From DASPWW01 sp963841715 (GTDB taxonomy: Bacteria > Actinomycetota > Thermoleophilia > Solirubrobacterales > 70-9): a stretch of 64,000 nucleotides of DNA. The position numbers were made by a program, and so were the translations under genes. Positions 1-7,932 of the stretch are shown here, piece after piece (the stretch's first letter is position 1; each line of letters starts with the position of its first letter). The notes below the pieces were generated by a model. It was not told the origin of the DNA. It saw nothing but the letters and a program-made list of their open reading frames with translations, and did not search any database. The stretch spans positions 1 to 64,000 of the forward strand of contig CAWJDP010000002.1 of NCBI GenBank assembly GCA_963841715.1, given 5' to 3'.

Positions 1-45
1 GAAGACCGACGTCAGGACGTCGGTCGTGTACTCGAACTTGGCCAT
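1..45 (-). CDS. N-terminal fragment of an unidentified protein (runs off the window)
   Basis: On the minus strand an AAGGAG ribosome binding site (complement of 51-56) sits just before an ATG at 45-43. The frame then reads MAKFEYTTDVLTSVF to the window edge. Only 15 residues are visible, so the family cannot be named. The strong Shine-Dalgarno sequence and good spacing make a real start likely. The gene is divergent from the small plus-strand gene that starts at 137. Confidence 0.6.
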   Translation of the reverse strand, partial: MAKFEYTTDVLTSVF

Positions 46-136
46 CGTCTCTCCTTTCGGTGGGATCGTCGGACGAGGGATCGTATGGCTGCGAAGCGGA
101 GAGGGGGTCCGCGCTAGCTTGAGCCGGGCGATTGGA

Positions 137-430
137 ATGGCGAACGCTGCGAAGGACTTCCGCAAGGCGCGCTGGTACGCGATCCGGCCGGCCGCGAACC
201 GCAAGCCCGCGACGTACCGCTGCCCGCTGTGCGGAGGCTTCCTCCCGGCGCTCAGCGAGCATGTTCTCGTCGTCCCCGAGGGCGACTCGGCGCGCCGCCG
301 CCACGCGCACTCGGCGTGTGTCGCGAAAGCGCGGCGGGACGGCCGGCTCCCTCTGCGCGAGGAGGTCGAGCCGCGCCGCCCCGGTCCGCTCGCGCGCCTC
401 TTCGGGCGCGGTCGCAGCTCAGACAGCTAG
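137..430 (+). CDS. Small basic protein with one CxxC pair
   Basis: This 97-residue frame starts with MANAAKDFRKARWYAIRP and contains one CPLCGG knuckle followed by a histidine/arginine-rich stretch (RRRHAHSAC). The pattern suggests a small zinc-binding protein, possibly using two Cys plus downstream His/Cys ligands. The ATG at 137 is chosen over the upstream ATG at 26 because it gives a normal hydrophilic N terminus and avoids overlapping the divergent gene at 1-45. No family is recognised. Its end overlaps the convergent lipase gene by 4 bp. Confidence 0.6.
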   Translation: MANAAKDFRKARWYAIRPAANRKPATYRCPLCGGFLPALSEHVLVVPEGDSARRRHAHSACVAKARRDGRLPLREEVEPRRPGPLARLFGRGRSSDS

Positions 431-1419
431 TCGCACGTCCGCGTCACGTAGCAGGCGAGTGGCGGCTCGCCCTGGGCCTTCGGCCCGTTTGGGCCCAGCA
501 GGTCGACGAGGGTGCCGGTGTACGCGGCGAGCTTCGCCTCGCCCTCGTCGTGCGTCGTGCCCGGCACCGACGGGAGCGCGCACGCCGCCCCGGCGTCGAT
601 CCGATCCAGCTTCGCCGGGCCCTTGTGGTCGAGCGCGTCGGTGACGATCGCGAACGTCGGACCGTCGAACGGGAGCTCGTTGTGGCCCGGCTGGTCGCTG
701 GGGCACAGGTCCTGGACGGCCGCGTTCGTGACGAGCTTCGGGCTCCCGGTGATCCTGCCCTGCTCCGGAGACACGAAGATGCTGTCGGCGTTGGTCACGA
801 TCGCTGTCTCGGGGACCTTGCCCGCGGTCTGTCCGCCCTTGTTGAGCGCGGTCAGGAACTGCGACCCGGTCCGCATCTGGTACAGCGACGCGGCGCAGAT
901 CCCAGGGCTCCCGCACGTCTGGTCGGGGAACAGCGAGCCGTTGTTCGGCGCCGCGAGCATTACCAGGTCGGAGACCTTGTCGCGGAGGCCGGGCCAGAAG
1001 CGAAGCGCCCAGCGCGCCTCGAGGCCGCCCTGCGAGTGGCTCATCAGCGCGACCTTGCGGTCGCTGCGGCGCGCCATCTTTCGGATCGCGTTGACGACGT
1101 ACTCGGTCGAGACCTGGATATCGCCGGCGCTCTTGTCGGGGAGGTCGACCGTGCACGCGGGCTCGCCCCGTGCCGGGAGTGCCTGCTTGTAGTTCCAGCT
1201 CCAGTTGATGTCGCTGTCGGCGAACGTGCCGTGGATCAGCAAGACCGGGTTGCGGTGCGCCTTCGCGAGCTTGCCGTTGCACGTCAGCGACTGGTTGAGC
1301 TCGCTCTTGGGGGTCGCGAGCGGCGGCGAGGGCCTGCGCTTCGCCGCGGCGGTTGCCGGAGCGATCGCCGCGACCGCGGCGAGGAATGCTGCCAGGGAGA
1401 CGACCGTGCGGTTGGACAT
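427..1419 (-). CDS. Secreted lipase-like alpha/beta hydrolase
   Basis: The 330-residue protein has a signal peptide (residues 1-26, ending in an alanine-rich stretch), so it is probably exported. The oxyanion-hole motif is LLIHGTF near residue 63 and the nucleophile elbow is SHSQGG with Ser129. The probable catalytic His290 lies in GTTHDE. Together these match the extracellular triacylglycerol lipase/esterase fold of class 2 lipases. The ATG at 1419 has a GGAGGT site 7-8 nt upstream. The gene is divergent from a QsdR/TetR-type regulator, with an operator-like palindrome between them. The substrate is unknown; it could be lipid, ester or lactone. Confidence 0.85.
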   Translation of the reverse strand: MSNRTVVSLAAFLAAVAAIAPATAAAKRRPSPPLATPKSELNQSLTCNGKLAKAHRNPVLLIHGTFADSDINWSWNYKQALPARGEPACTVDLPDKSAGDIQVSTEYVVNAIRKMARRSDRKVALMSHSQGGLEARWALRFWPGLRDKVSDLVMLAAPNNGSLFPDQTCGSPGICAASLYQMRTGSQFLTALNKGGQTAGKVPETAIVTNADSIFVSPEQGRITGSPKLVTNAAVQDLCPSDQPGHNELPFDGPTFAIVTDALDHKGPAKLDRIDAGAACALPSVPGTTHDEGEAKLAAYTGTLVDLLGPNGPKAQGEPPLACYVTRTCD

Positions 1420-1473
1420 TCTCTGACCTCCATGCGGCGATGCGCCGCGGTGGGTTCGTTCGCGTACAGTCAG

Positions 1474-1506
1474 TAGACAAATAACAGAAATGTCTAGCTC
1501 TGTCAA
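1474..1506. promoter_or_regulatory. Operator palindromes in the lipase/TetR divergent promoter
   Basis: TAGACA (1474-1479) and TGTCTA (1491-1496) form a perfect inverted repeat with an 11-nt spacer. A second inverted repeat, ACAGA (1484-1488) and TCTGT (1499-1503), overlaps it. On the minus strand TTGACA (1506-1501) is a consensus -35 box, with TATTTG 17 nt downstream as a possible -10. The palindromes cover that promoter, which is the expected arrangement for repression by the adjacent TetR-family protein. Confidence 0.55.
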
Positions 1507-1527
1507 CATACCGATGATTCGTCTAGA

Positions 1528-2181
1528 ATGGTGGACGTGGCCCCGCGAGTAGCCGTCAACGACGCCAAGCCGACCGCTTTGGAGCGTGCCTTGGCCGAGC
1601 ACGGCGACGGCTCCCGCCGGCCGACGCCGATTGACGCTCTGCGGCTGGCGCGGCGGCACTGGTCCGCGGGCGAGCGCCTCGACATGGGCGCGCTCGCGCG
1701 CGAGCTAGGGATCAGCCGCGCGACGCTGTACAGCTGGGTCGGGAGCAAGGAGCGTCTGATCGGCGAGGTCATCTGGTCATACGCAGAGCGCGGGATCAGC
1801 GACGCGCGCGCGGCCGCGAGCGGCACGGGGGCCGACTACGTCGTCGATGTCTATGAACGCTTCAGCCGCACCAACGCGGCGTTCGAACCGCTGCGGCGGT
1901 TCATCGCCGCCGAGCCCGAGCTCGCGCTGCGCCTGCTGACCTCGAAGGACGGGCCGGTCCAGGGCCGGATGACGGCGATCGCCCGCGAGGTGCTCACCGA
2001 GCAGGTCGAGAACGGCACGCTCGAGCCGGCCCTGGACGTCGACACGCTCGCGTACACGATGATCCGCGTGGCTGAGTCGTTCCTGTACAGCGACGTGATC
2101 ACAGGCAGCGAGCCGGACGTCGATGCGGCGGTCGAGGTCGTGCGCGTCCTGCTCAACGCGCCGGCGCCGTCGCGCCGCTAG
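1528..2181 (+). CDS. TetR-family (QsdR-like) transcriptional regulator
   Basis: The 217-residue protein has an N-terminal DNA-binding domain whose helix-turn-helix is LGISRATLYSWVGSKERLIG (about residues 62-81). This Leu-Tyr-Ser-Trp-Val variant is typical of the QsdR-type TetR subgroup, named after a regulator of a quorum-quenching lactonase. The C-terminal half is helical ligand-binding sequence. It is divergent from the secreted hydrolase, so it likely represses that gene and itself through the palindromes at 1474-1503. The start could be ATG 1528 or GTG 1531. Confidence 0.85.
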   Translation: MVDVAPRVAVNDAKPTALERALAEHGDGSRRPTPIDALRLARRHWSAGERLDMGALARELGISRATLYSWVGSKERLIGEVIWSYAERGISDARAAASGTGADYVVDVYERFSRTNAAFEPLRRFIAAEPELALRLLTSKDGPVQGRMTAIAREVLTEQVENGTLEPALDVDTLAYTMIRVAESFLYSDVITGSEPDVDAAVEVVRVLLNAPAPSRR

Positions 2182-2655
2182 CTACCTCGGCTCGCGCCAC
2201 ATCGACCACACGCGCGGACCGCCGCGGGGCAGGTCGTGCTCGGCGGTGACGCGAAAGCCGTGGCGCGCGTAGAAGGCGATGTTCGACTCCTTCGAGGACT
2301 CGAGGTAGGCGGCGACCCCGTCGCCGTCGCAGCGCTCGAGGACCGGCGCCAGCGCCGCGGACGCCAGCCCCTGCCCCTGCGCGGCAGGCTCCGTGCCGAG
2401 CACGGCGAGGTACCAGTGCGGCGGGTCGGCCGGATGCTGCGCTTGGATCCGCAACAGACCCGCGAGGACGAGTGGAAGCCGCCACACGAGACGGGGGTGA
2501 AGCAGCGCCGAGGAGAGCTCCATGTCCTGGCGCGGCGTCGTCTTCCACTCCCCGGGGGGCGCCCACAGCGCCGCGCTCTCGAGCCCGTCCACCGTCCACG
2601 ACTCGCCGTGCGGGAGCAGGTGGTGAAGCCGCGCCGTGAATACGCGCTCGAGCAC
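2182..2655 (-). CDS. GNAT-family N-acetyltransferase, start codon unresolved
   Basis: The C-terminal half carries the GNAT acetyl-CoA loop (AAQGQGLASAAL) and the closing ESSKESNIAFYARHGF motif. Reading upstream in frame to 2796 gives VRRAIADDVPALARTLAAAF, a classic GNAT first strand and helix, but that stretch has no ATG, GTG or TTG and begins directly after the TAG of the preceding transporter gene. The GTG at 2655 is the first standard start and would delete the conserved N terminus. It is the last gene of the riboswitch operon. The substrate is unknown. Confidence 0.7.
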   Translation of the reverse strand: MLERVFTARLHHLLPHGESWTVDGLESAALWAPPGEWKTTPRQDMELSSALLHPRLVWRLPLVLAGLLRIQAQHPADPPHWYLAVLGTEPAAQGQGLASAALAPVLERCDGDGVAAYLESSKESNIAFYARHGFRVTAEHDLPRGGPRVWSMWREPR

Positions 2656-2796
2656 GCGCGGGCGAAGCTCGACGCGGCGGCACGACCACCCGAGGACCGG
2701 GTCGTCCGCGAATGCGGCCGCGAGGGTGCGCGCGAGCGCCGGGACGTCGTCCGCAATCGCGCGGCGGACTTCGTGCGAGGCCGCTGCGACCGCCCC

Positions 2797-3816
2797 CTAC
2801 TTCAGCTTCTGCGGCAGCAGGTCGTTCGTGAGCACGTCGTCGATGGGCGGGACCGTCCCGATAACCCGCTCGTCCTTGAGGAAGCCCGCGAAATCGCTCC
2901 ACTGACCTGGGTTCATGTATCCGTACTGCTCGCCCTTCTTGGGCAAGAGCAAGGGAAGCGTGGCGTTCACCTCCGCGGAGGTCTGCTTCGGGTCGAGGTC
3001 GGGGTTGGCCGCGAGCAGCGTCTGGGTCGCGGCCTTGGGATTGGCGTTCGCGGCGCGGGTGCCGCGCTCGAGCGCAGCGAGGAAGAGCCGGATCTCGTCG
3101 CGATGCTCGTCGAGCGTGTCGGAGTTGGCGACGAAGACGAGTTCGTCGTAGGTCGGAATCCCAAGCTTGTCCACGGGCACGACGCGGGGCTTCTTGCCGC
3201 TCAGGCGCAGGTCGACGCCCTCGACGTTCTTGAATCCCCCGAGCATCGCGTCGGCGCGCCCGGAGAGGATCGCCGGGAGCAGGTTTAGACCGACGTCGAT
3301 TTCGTGCACGTCGGAGCTCGTCAGCCCGGCTCCCTGGAGGATCGCGTCGAGGAACGCCGTCTGGTAGGGGATCCCCGCGGTCGCGACGGTCCTCCCCTGC
3401 AGGTCCGCGGGCTTCCCGATCCCCGCCTTCGGAAGCGAGATCAGCGACGTCAGCGGCTGCTGCACGAGCGCCCCGACCGCGGTCACCGGGAGCCCCTTGT
3501 CGTGCGCGATCATGACCTCGGGCTCGTACGAGATCGCGAGATCGACCCGCCCCGCCGCGACCTCGCGGATCGGCGCCGAGGGATCCGACGGTACCTGCGG
3601 CTTGACGTCGAGCCCGGCGTCGCGGAAGTAGCCGGCCTTCAGGGCCTGGTAGATCCCGACGTGGTCGGGGTTGACGTAGAAGTCGAGCCCGAGGCTGAGC
3701 GTCTCGGTCTTCGCGTTCACGTGCTCGGACTTCTCGCCGCAGCCCGCCGCGACCGACGCGATCGCCGCGACGAGCGCGATCGCGACGACCCTCACCGATG
3801 TCCGCCGCGAGCTCAA
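2797..3816 (-). CDS. thiY: ThiY-like substrate-binding lipoprotein of a pyrimidine/thiamin-precursor ABC transporter
   Basis: The 339-residue protein has a lipoprotein signal peptide (VAAGC, Cys26), so it is anchored outside the membrane. The mature part starts with LDFYVNPDHVGIYQALKAGYF, the signature of the NMT1/THI5 family that binds HMP or formylaminopyrimidine precursors of thiamin. The start is TTG, overlapping the permease stop as TTGA; a GTG eight codons in is the alternative. Together with the upstream TPP riboswitch this strongly indicates thiamin-precursor uptake. The exact ligand is inferred. Confidence 0.9.
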   Translation of the reverse strand: MSSRRTSVRVVAIALVAAIASVAAGCGEKSEHVNAKTETLSLGLDFYVNPDHVGIYQALKAGYFRDAGLDVKPQVPSDPSAPIREVAAGRVDLAISYEPEVMIAHDKGLPVTAVGALVQQPLTSLISLPKAGIGKPADLQGRTVATAGIPYQTAFLDAILQGAGLTSSDVHEIDVGLNLLPAILSGRADAMLGGFKNVEGVDLRLSGKKPRVVPVDKLGIPTYDELVFVANSDTLDEHRDEIRLFLAALERGTRAANANPKAATQTLLAANPDLDPKQTSAEVNATLPLLLPKKGEQYGYMNPGQWSDFAGFLKDERVIGTVPPIDDVLTNDLLPQKLK

Positions 3817-4589
3817 CTCGTGCGCTCACCCCACCACGCGACGCGCCGCTCGAGCAGCGACAGCAGCGCGAACAGCGCGATCGCGAACACCGACAGCACG
3901 ACGACGGCCGCGAACAGCCGCGCGGTCAAAAGCTGCGCCGAGGCCTGCAGCATCAAGTGGCCTAGCCCGGCGTCGGAGCCGGCCCACTCACCGAACACGG
4001 CGCCGATCACCGCGACCGCGACCGCGATCTTCGCCCCGCTGAAGAAGTAGGGGAGCGCCGAGGGAGCCTCGACGCGCGCGAACGTCTGCAGCCGGCCTGC
4101 GTCGAGCGAGCGCATCAGCTTGATCATGTCGGGATCGACTGAGCGAAGCCCGTCGAGCGTGTTGACCGTGATCGGGAAGAAGCAGATCAGCGCGATGATC
4201 GCGAGCTTCGGACCGATTCCGTATCCGAACCAGACGACGAGGATCGGAGCGATGACGATGATAGGGATCGTCTGCGAGGCGACGAGCAGCGGGTAGAATC
4301 CGCGCCGCACCGTCTCAGAGAGGTGCAGGGCGACGGCGAACGCCACCCCGGCGAGGACCGAGAGCGCAAACCCGAGCATGACCTCGCGCAGCGTCACCCA
4401 GCCGTCGTCGGCGAGCATTCCGCGATCGCTCCACAGAGCCTGCGCGATCTCACTCGGCGCTGGGACGAGGAACGGCTCGATGTGGAGCGCGTTCGCGAGC
4501 AGGTCCCAGCGCGCGGCGATCTCCCACGCTCCCAGCAGCGCGAGGAACAGTGCCAGCGGCGCCAACCAGCTTGTCGTCGTGCGCCTCAC
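3813..4589 (-). CDS. thiX: ABC transporter permease (ThiX-like)
   Basis: The 258-residue membrane protein has about six hydrophobic segments. The permease EAA-type loop lies around MIKLMRSLDAGRLQTFARVEAP, which couples it to the ATPase. The SsuC/ThiX family is indicated by VPAPSEIAQALW near the N terminus and SQTIPIIVIAPILVVWFGYG in the core. The GTG start at 4589 overlaps the ATPase stop by 4 nt (GTGA), and its own stop overlaps the binding-protein start, so the three genes are translationally coupled. It is the membrane channel of the thiamin-precursor importer. Confidence 0.9.
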   Translation of the reverse strand: MRRTTTSWLAPLALFLALLGAWEIAARWDLLANALHIEPFLVPAPSEIAQALWSDRGMLADDGWVTLREVMLGFALSVLAGVAFAVALHLSETVRRGFYPLLVASQTIPIIVIAPILVVWFGYGIGPKLAIIALICFFPITVNTLDGLRSVDPDMIKLMRSLDAGRLQTFARVEAPSALPYFFSGAKIAVAVAVIGAVFGEWAGSDAGLGHLMLQASAQLLTARLFAAVVVLSVFAIALFALLSLLERRVAWWGERTS

Positions 4590-5419
4590 TTCGCGCCTCC
4601 GATGAGCGCCGCGAGCGCACGCTCGCGGATCTCGACGAACTCCGGGCGTGTGATCGCCGCGATCCGGGGCGCTCCGCGCGGCGAGGCCACGTCGAGCTCG
4701 GCGACGAGGCGCGCCGGGCGCGCCGAGAGAACCGCGACGCGGTCGGCGAGGTAGATCGCCTCCTCGACGTCGTGGGTGACGAGGATGACGGTCCGCGGCT
4801 CGGAGTCGAGCGCGGCGGCGAGCCACTCCTGCATCTCCCCGCGCGTGATCGCGTCGAGGCCGGCGAACGGCTCGTCGAGCAGCAGCACCGGCTTTCCGGC
4901 CAGGAGCGTGCGCAGGAACGCGACCCGTTGGCGCATCCCGCCCGAGAGCTCGCCCGGTCGCGACGACTCGAAGCCGCCGAGCCCGAAGCGCTCGAACAAC
5001 GGCGCCGCGCGGGCGCGGGCCTCGGCCCGGCGCAGCCCCCGGTTGCGCAGCGCGAGCGCGGCGTTGTCGATCGCGCTCAGCCACGGGAGCAGCAGGTCGC
5101 GCTGGGGCATGTACGCGCAGCGGCCGAGGCGATCGCCGCCGCCGCTCGCGCCCCCGACCCTGATCTCGCCGCGGTCGGGCTCGCGCAGGCCGCCGATCAG
5201 CTCGAGCAGCGTCGACTTGCCGCACCCCGACGGGCCGACGACGCCGAGCACGCCGCGCGCGCCGAGCTCGAGGTCGAGGCGCTCGATCGCGCGCAGCTCG
5301 CCAAACGAGTGGCCGAGGCCGGAGATCGCGAGCGCCGCCCCGGCGCCCAGATCGTTGGGCGCGGTGCGGTCTGAAATCGAATGAGGCTCCGCCGCGGGAG
5401 CCTCTGGTGTCGTCTGCAT
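4586..5419 (-). CDS. thiZ: ABC transporter ATPase (ThiZ-like)
   Basis: The 277-residue ATPase has Walker A GPSGCGKST (62-70), signature LSGGMRQR (158-165), Walker B VLLLDEP (178-184) and a switch histidine in VTHD. It belongs to the nitrate/sulfonate/thiamin-precursor import subfamily and energises the downstream permease. The ATG at 5419 follows a GGAGGGA sequence that is also the 3' end of the TPP riboswitch, so ligand binding can hide the ribosome site. It is the first gene of the thiZXY-GNAT operon. Confidence 0.92.
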   Translation of the reverse strand: MQTTPEAPAAEPHSISDRTAPNDLGAGAALAISGLGHSFGELRAIERLDLELGARGVLGVVGPSGCGKSTLLELIGGLREPDRGEIRVGGASGGGDRLGRCAYMPQRDLLLPWLSAIDNAALALRNRGLRRAEARARAAPLFERFGLGGFESSRPGELSGGMRQRVAFLRTLLAGKPVLLLDEPFAGLDAITRGEMQEWLAAALDSEPRTVILVTHDVEEAIYLADRVAVLSARPARLVAELDVASPRGAPRIAAITRPEFVEIRERALAALIGGAK

Positions 5420-5420
5420 G

Positions 5421-5517
5421 CTCCCTCCGCGCGCATTACCGCACAGGTTCCACGGGTCAGCGCCGGACGGTGGATGCCGAGGGCGCTATCTCAGCCCGCC
5501 TTCCGCGAGCCCCCCGG
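5421..5517 (-). promoter_or_regulatory. TPP riboswitch (THI element)
   Basis: Read on the minus strand, the conserved TPP aptamer parts appear in order: a G-rich P1/P2 strand (GGGGGGCTCGCGG), the pyrimidine-sensing GGGCTGAGAT, then ACCCGTGGAACCTG and GGTAATGC, ending in GCGGAGGGA. The last piece contains the Shine-Dalgarno sequence of the ATPase gene 2-3 nt before its ATG. This implies translational control: thiamin pyrophosphate binding should mask the ribosome site and turn off precursor import. Confidence 0.93.
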
Positions 5518-5556
5518 TTTGTGTCAGGAAGTCTATCCGGGCGATCCGGGTGGGCG

Positions 5557-6945
5557 CTATTCCGCTGGCTTGGGCGCGCCCGCGATCACGTTGACGAAGT
5601 TCTCGAGGTGCTTCGTCGTCCAGCACTCGAAGACGCCGTCGCAGTGCGGCTCGTACGCGGACATCACCGAGTCGCCGTAGTTCCAGTACAGCCGCGGCTC
5701 GGGGTTGAGCCAGAACATCCGCCCGGCGCGCTCGGCGACGTCGGCGAAGATGTCGGCGCGCGGCTCGCGCCCGTTCGTGCGCGCGTCGCCGAGCACGATC
5801 ACGGTCGAGCGCGGGTCGAGGTCCTCGGAGATCTCGGCCCCGAACTCAAGCCACACGCGACCGTAGTCCGTGTAACCGGAGACGTCGGCGACCCCGCCCT
5901 CGCTGCTGATTCGCTCCGAGATCCGCCGGAAGTCGCGCTCGCGCTCGAAGGTGTCCGTGACCTCGGAGATCCGCTCGATGAACACGAAGCTGCGCAGCTT
6001 GCGGAACGAATCGTGGAGCGCGTGCAGCACCGAGAGGAAGAACACGCTGGCCGAGGTGACCGAGGTCGAGACGTCGCAGAGGACGTAGATCTCGGGCCGG
6101 CGGGGGCGCCGCGGACGGTGCTTGAGCCGCAGCGGCACGCCGCCGGTCTCGAGCGAGGCGCGCATCGTTCGGCGCACATCGACGGCGGCGGCGCGGCGGC
6201 GGCCGCGCTGCTCGTGTCCGAGCGTCGCTAGGCGGCGCTTCAGCTGCGTGACGGCGCGGTGGACGGAGGTGAGGTCCTGGGCGGGGCTCGTCGGGAGCGC
6301 CCGGTCGAGCTCGGCGAGCGGGCGCGAAGGAGGGAGGCGCTCGGTGCGCTCGATCAGCGCGCGCTCGAGCTCGCGCCGGAGGTGGCGCTCGAACTGGGTC
6401 AGGCTCTCGCGGTCGAGCGTCACCGCGTCGCCGTCGTCGTCGCGGCGGTTGCCCGCCTGGAGCCCGAGGGTGCGCCTGATCCGCTGTACGTCGACCCCGA
6501 CGACGCCCGAGCCCTCGCCCCGGCGCCCGAACGCCGCGATCGCGAGCCGCGCGAGGTCGCGCATCTCACCGTCGCGCCCGTCGGCGATCGCCTGCCGGAT
6601 CGCCTCGCGGAGCTCGTCGACGTCGAGCGCGTCGCCCTGACCCGAGGCGCGGTTGGCTTCGGCGATCCCGCGCGTCAGCGCCTCGGCCTCGGCGGCGCGG
6701 AAGAAGTAGCGGTCGAACAGGAGCTCGAACACGCGCCGGTCCTCCTGCGACTTCGCGAGCGTCGCCGCGAGCGACTCGCGGAAGTCGGCGGGCTCGGCCC
6801 ACGGCACGGCCTCGAGCGCCGCGAACGCGTCGAGGATCTCCGAGGTCCCGACCGCGACACCCTCGCGCCGCAGCTCCTCGCAGAACTCGGCCAGCCTAGG
6901 AGCTAGATGGCTGTCCGGCTCCAAGGTCGAGCTTCCCCTCCTCAC
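5557..6945 (-). CDS. CoxE-like von Willebrand factor A domain protein
   Basis: The 462-residue protein has a long helical N-terminal region and a C-terminal VWA domain. The metal-ion-dependent adhesion motif appears as CDVSTS, followed by conserved TDYGRVW and VIVLGDARTNG segments. This is the CoxE/VWA family that partners MoxR-type AAA+ ATPases in maturation of metalloenzymes or other complexes. The frame overlaps the upstream MoxR gene by 50 bp; starts at GTG 6945 or TTG 6924 are both possible. No carbon monoxide dehydrogenase genes are nearby, so the client is unknown. Confidence 0.85.
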   Translation of the reverse strand: MRRGSSTLEPDSHLAPRLAEFCEELRREGVAVGTSEILDAFAALEAVPWAEPADFRESLAATLAKSQEDRRVFELLFDRYFFRAAEAEALTRGIAEANRASGQGDALDVDELREAIRQAIADGRDGEMRDLARLAIAAFGRRGEGSGVVGVDVQRIRRTLGLQAGNRRDDDGDAVTLDRESLTQFERHLRRELERALIERTERLPPSRPLAELDRALPTSPAQDLTSVHRAVTQLKRRLATLGHEQRGRRRAAAVDVRRTMRASLETGGVPLRLKHRPRRPRRPEIYVLCDVSTSVTSASVFFLSVLHALHDSFRKLRSFVFIERISEVTDTFERERDFRRISERISSEGGVADVSGYTDYGRVWLEFGAEISEDLDPRSTVIVLGDARTNGREPRADIFADVAERAGRMFWLNPEPRLYWNYGDSVMSAYEPHCDGVFECWTTKHLENFVNVIAGAPKPAE

Positions 6946-7837
6946 CGAGCTTCACCCCGACCCGCTCGGCGACGACGTCGATGTCAGTGCGGTGCTTGAC
7001 GATGATGCTCATCGTCTGCTCGAACACCGACTGGTCGAGGTCGTCGGCACCGAGCAGCAGCAGCGCCCGCGCCCAGTCGATCGACTCCGCGATCGAGGGC
7101 GGCTTCTTGAGGTCGAGCGAGCGGACCATGTGCACGACCTCGACGAGCCGGCGGCCGAGCTGCTCGTCGAGCTCCGGCGTGTGCAGGCGCACGATCTCCA
7201 TCTCGCGCTCGACCGCGGGGTAGTCGAGCCACAGGTACAGGCAGCGCCGCTTCAGCGCCTCGGTGAGCTCGCGCGAGTTGTTCGAGGTCAGCACGACGAG
7301 TGGGTGCGTGCGCGCCTCGATCACGCCGAGCTCGGGGATCGAGATCTGGAAGTCCGACAGGACCTCGAGCAGCATCGCCTCGAACTCCTGGTCGGTCTTG
7401 TCGATCTCGTCGATCAGCAGCACGACGGGATCGGCGGAGGCGATCGCGGCGAGCAGCGGCCGCGTGAGCAGGAACTCCTCGCTGAACACGTTCCCCAGGT
7501 CATCGCCCGCCGGCTGCTCCGCTCCCGCGTCCACGCCAGCGGGGTCGGAGGTGGCCTGGGCCTGAATCTTCAGCAGCTGCTTGCGGTAGTTCCACTCGTA
7601 CATCGCCTTCGTCTCGTCCAGGCCCTCGTAGCACTGGAGGCGGATCAGGTCACGCCCGCTGGCGCGCGAGAGCGCCTTCGCGAGCTCGGTCTTGCCGACC
7701 CCGGCCGGGCCCTCGACGAGGATCGGCTTTCCGAGCTGCTGCGCCAGATAGGAGACGAGCGCGGCGGACTCGTCCGCGAGGTAGCCGACCTCGGCCAGCG
7801 AGGCCTTCACATCGGCGACTGAATCAGGACCCATCAC
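6896..7837 (-). CDS. MoxR-family AAA+ ATPase
   Basis: The 313-residue ATPase has Walker A GPAGVGKT (43-50), Walker B VVLLIDEID (138-146), a sensor-1 asparagine in LTSNNSRELTEAL and an arginine finger in KRRCLYLWLD. This is the CoxD/MoxR chaperone-like group. The gene lies directly upstream of, and overlaps, the VWA protein, the standard two-component pairing in which the ATPase remodels a target recruited by the VWA partner. An acidic, Gln-rich insert around residues 90-115 is variable. Confidence 0.9.
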   Translation of the reverse strand: MMGPDSVADVKASLAEVGYLADESAALVSYLAQQLGKPILVEGPAGVGKTELAKALSRASGRDLIRLQCYEGLDETKAMYEWNYRKQLLKIQAQATSDPAGVDAGAEQPAGDDLGNVFSEEFLLTRPLLAAIASADPVVLLIDEIDKTDQEFEAMLLEVLSDFQISIPELGVIEARTHPLVVLTSNNSRELTEALKRRCLYLWLDYPAVEREMEIVRLHTPELDEQLGRRLVEVVHMVRSLDLKKPPSIAESIDWARALLLLGADDLDQSVFEQTMSIIVKHRTDIDVVAERVGVKLGEEGKLDLGAGQPSSS

Positions 7838-7865
7838 AATTCACTGACCCCACGACTCGCTTGAC

Positions 7866-7903
7866 CCCGCGATGGCGGACGCGAAAGCGGAGCACATCGC
7901 GGG
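7866..7903. repeat. Stem-loop repeat, copy A (conserved 20-nt loop)
   Basis: Arms CCCGCGATG (7866-7874) and CATCGCGGG (7895-7903) are a perfect 9-bp inverted repeat around the loop GCGGACGCGAAAGCGGAGCA (7875-7894). Nearly the same loop is found at 34429-34449 and 41647-41667 between completely different arms. The right arm also starts a direct repeat: CATCGCGGGATTGATG (7895-7910) and CATCGCGGGCTTGATG (7918-7933). This copy lies between the moxR start and the small membrane protein gene. Confidence 0.6.
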
Positions 7904-7932
7904 ATTGATGCGGAGGCCATCGCGGGCTTGAT

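Noticed and set aside
60..110. Sequence near 95 with TGCGAAGCGGAG resembling the stem-loop core
   Set aside because: Only about half of the core matches and no inverted arms flank it.
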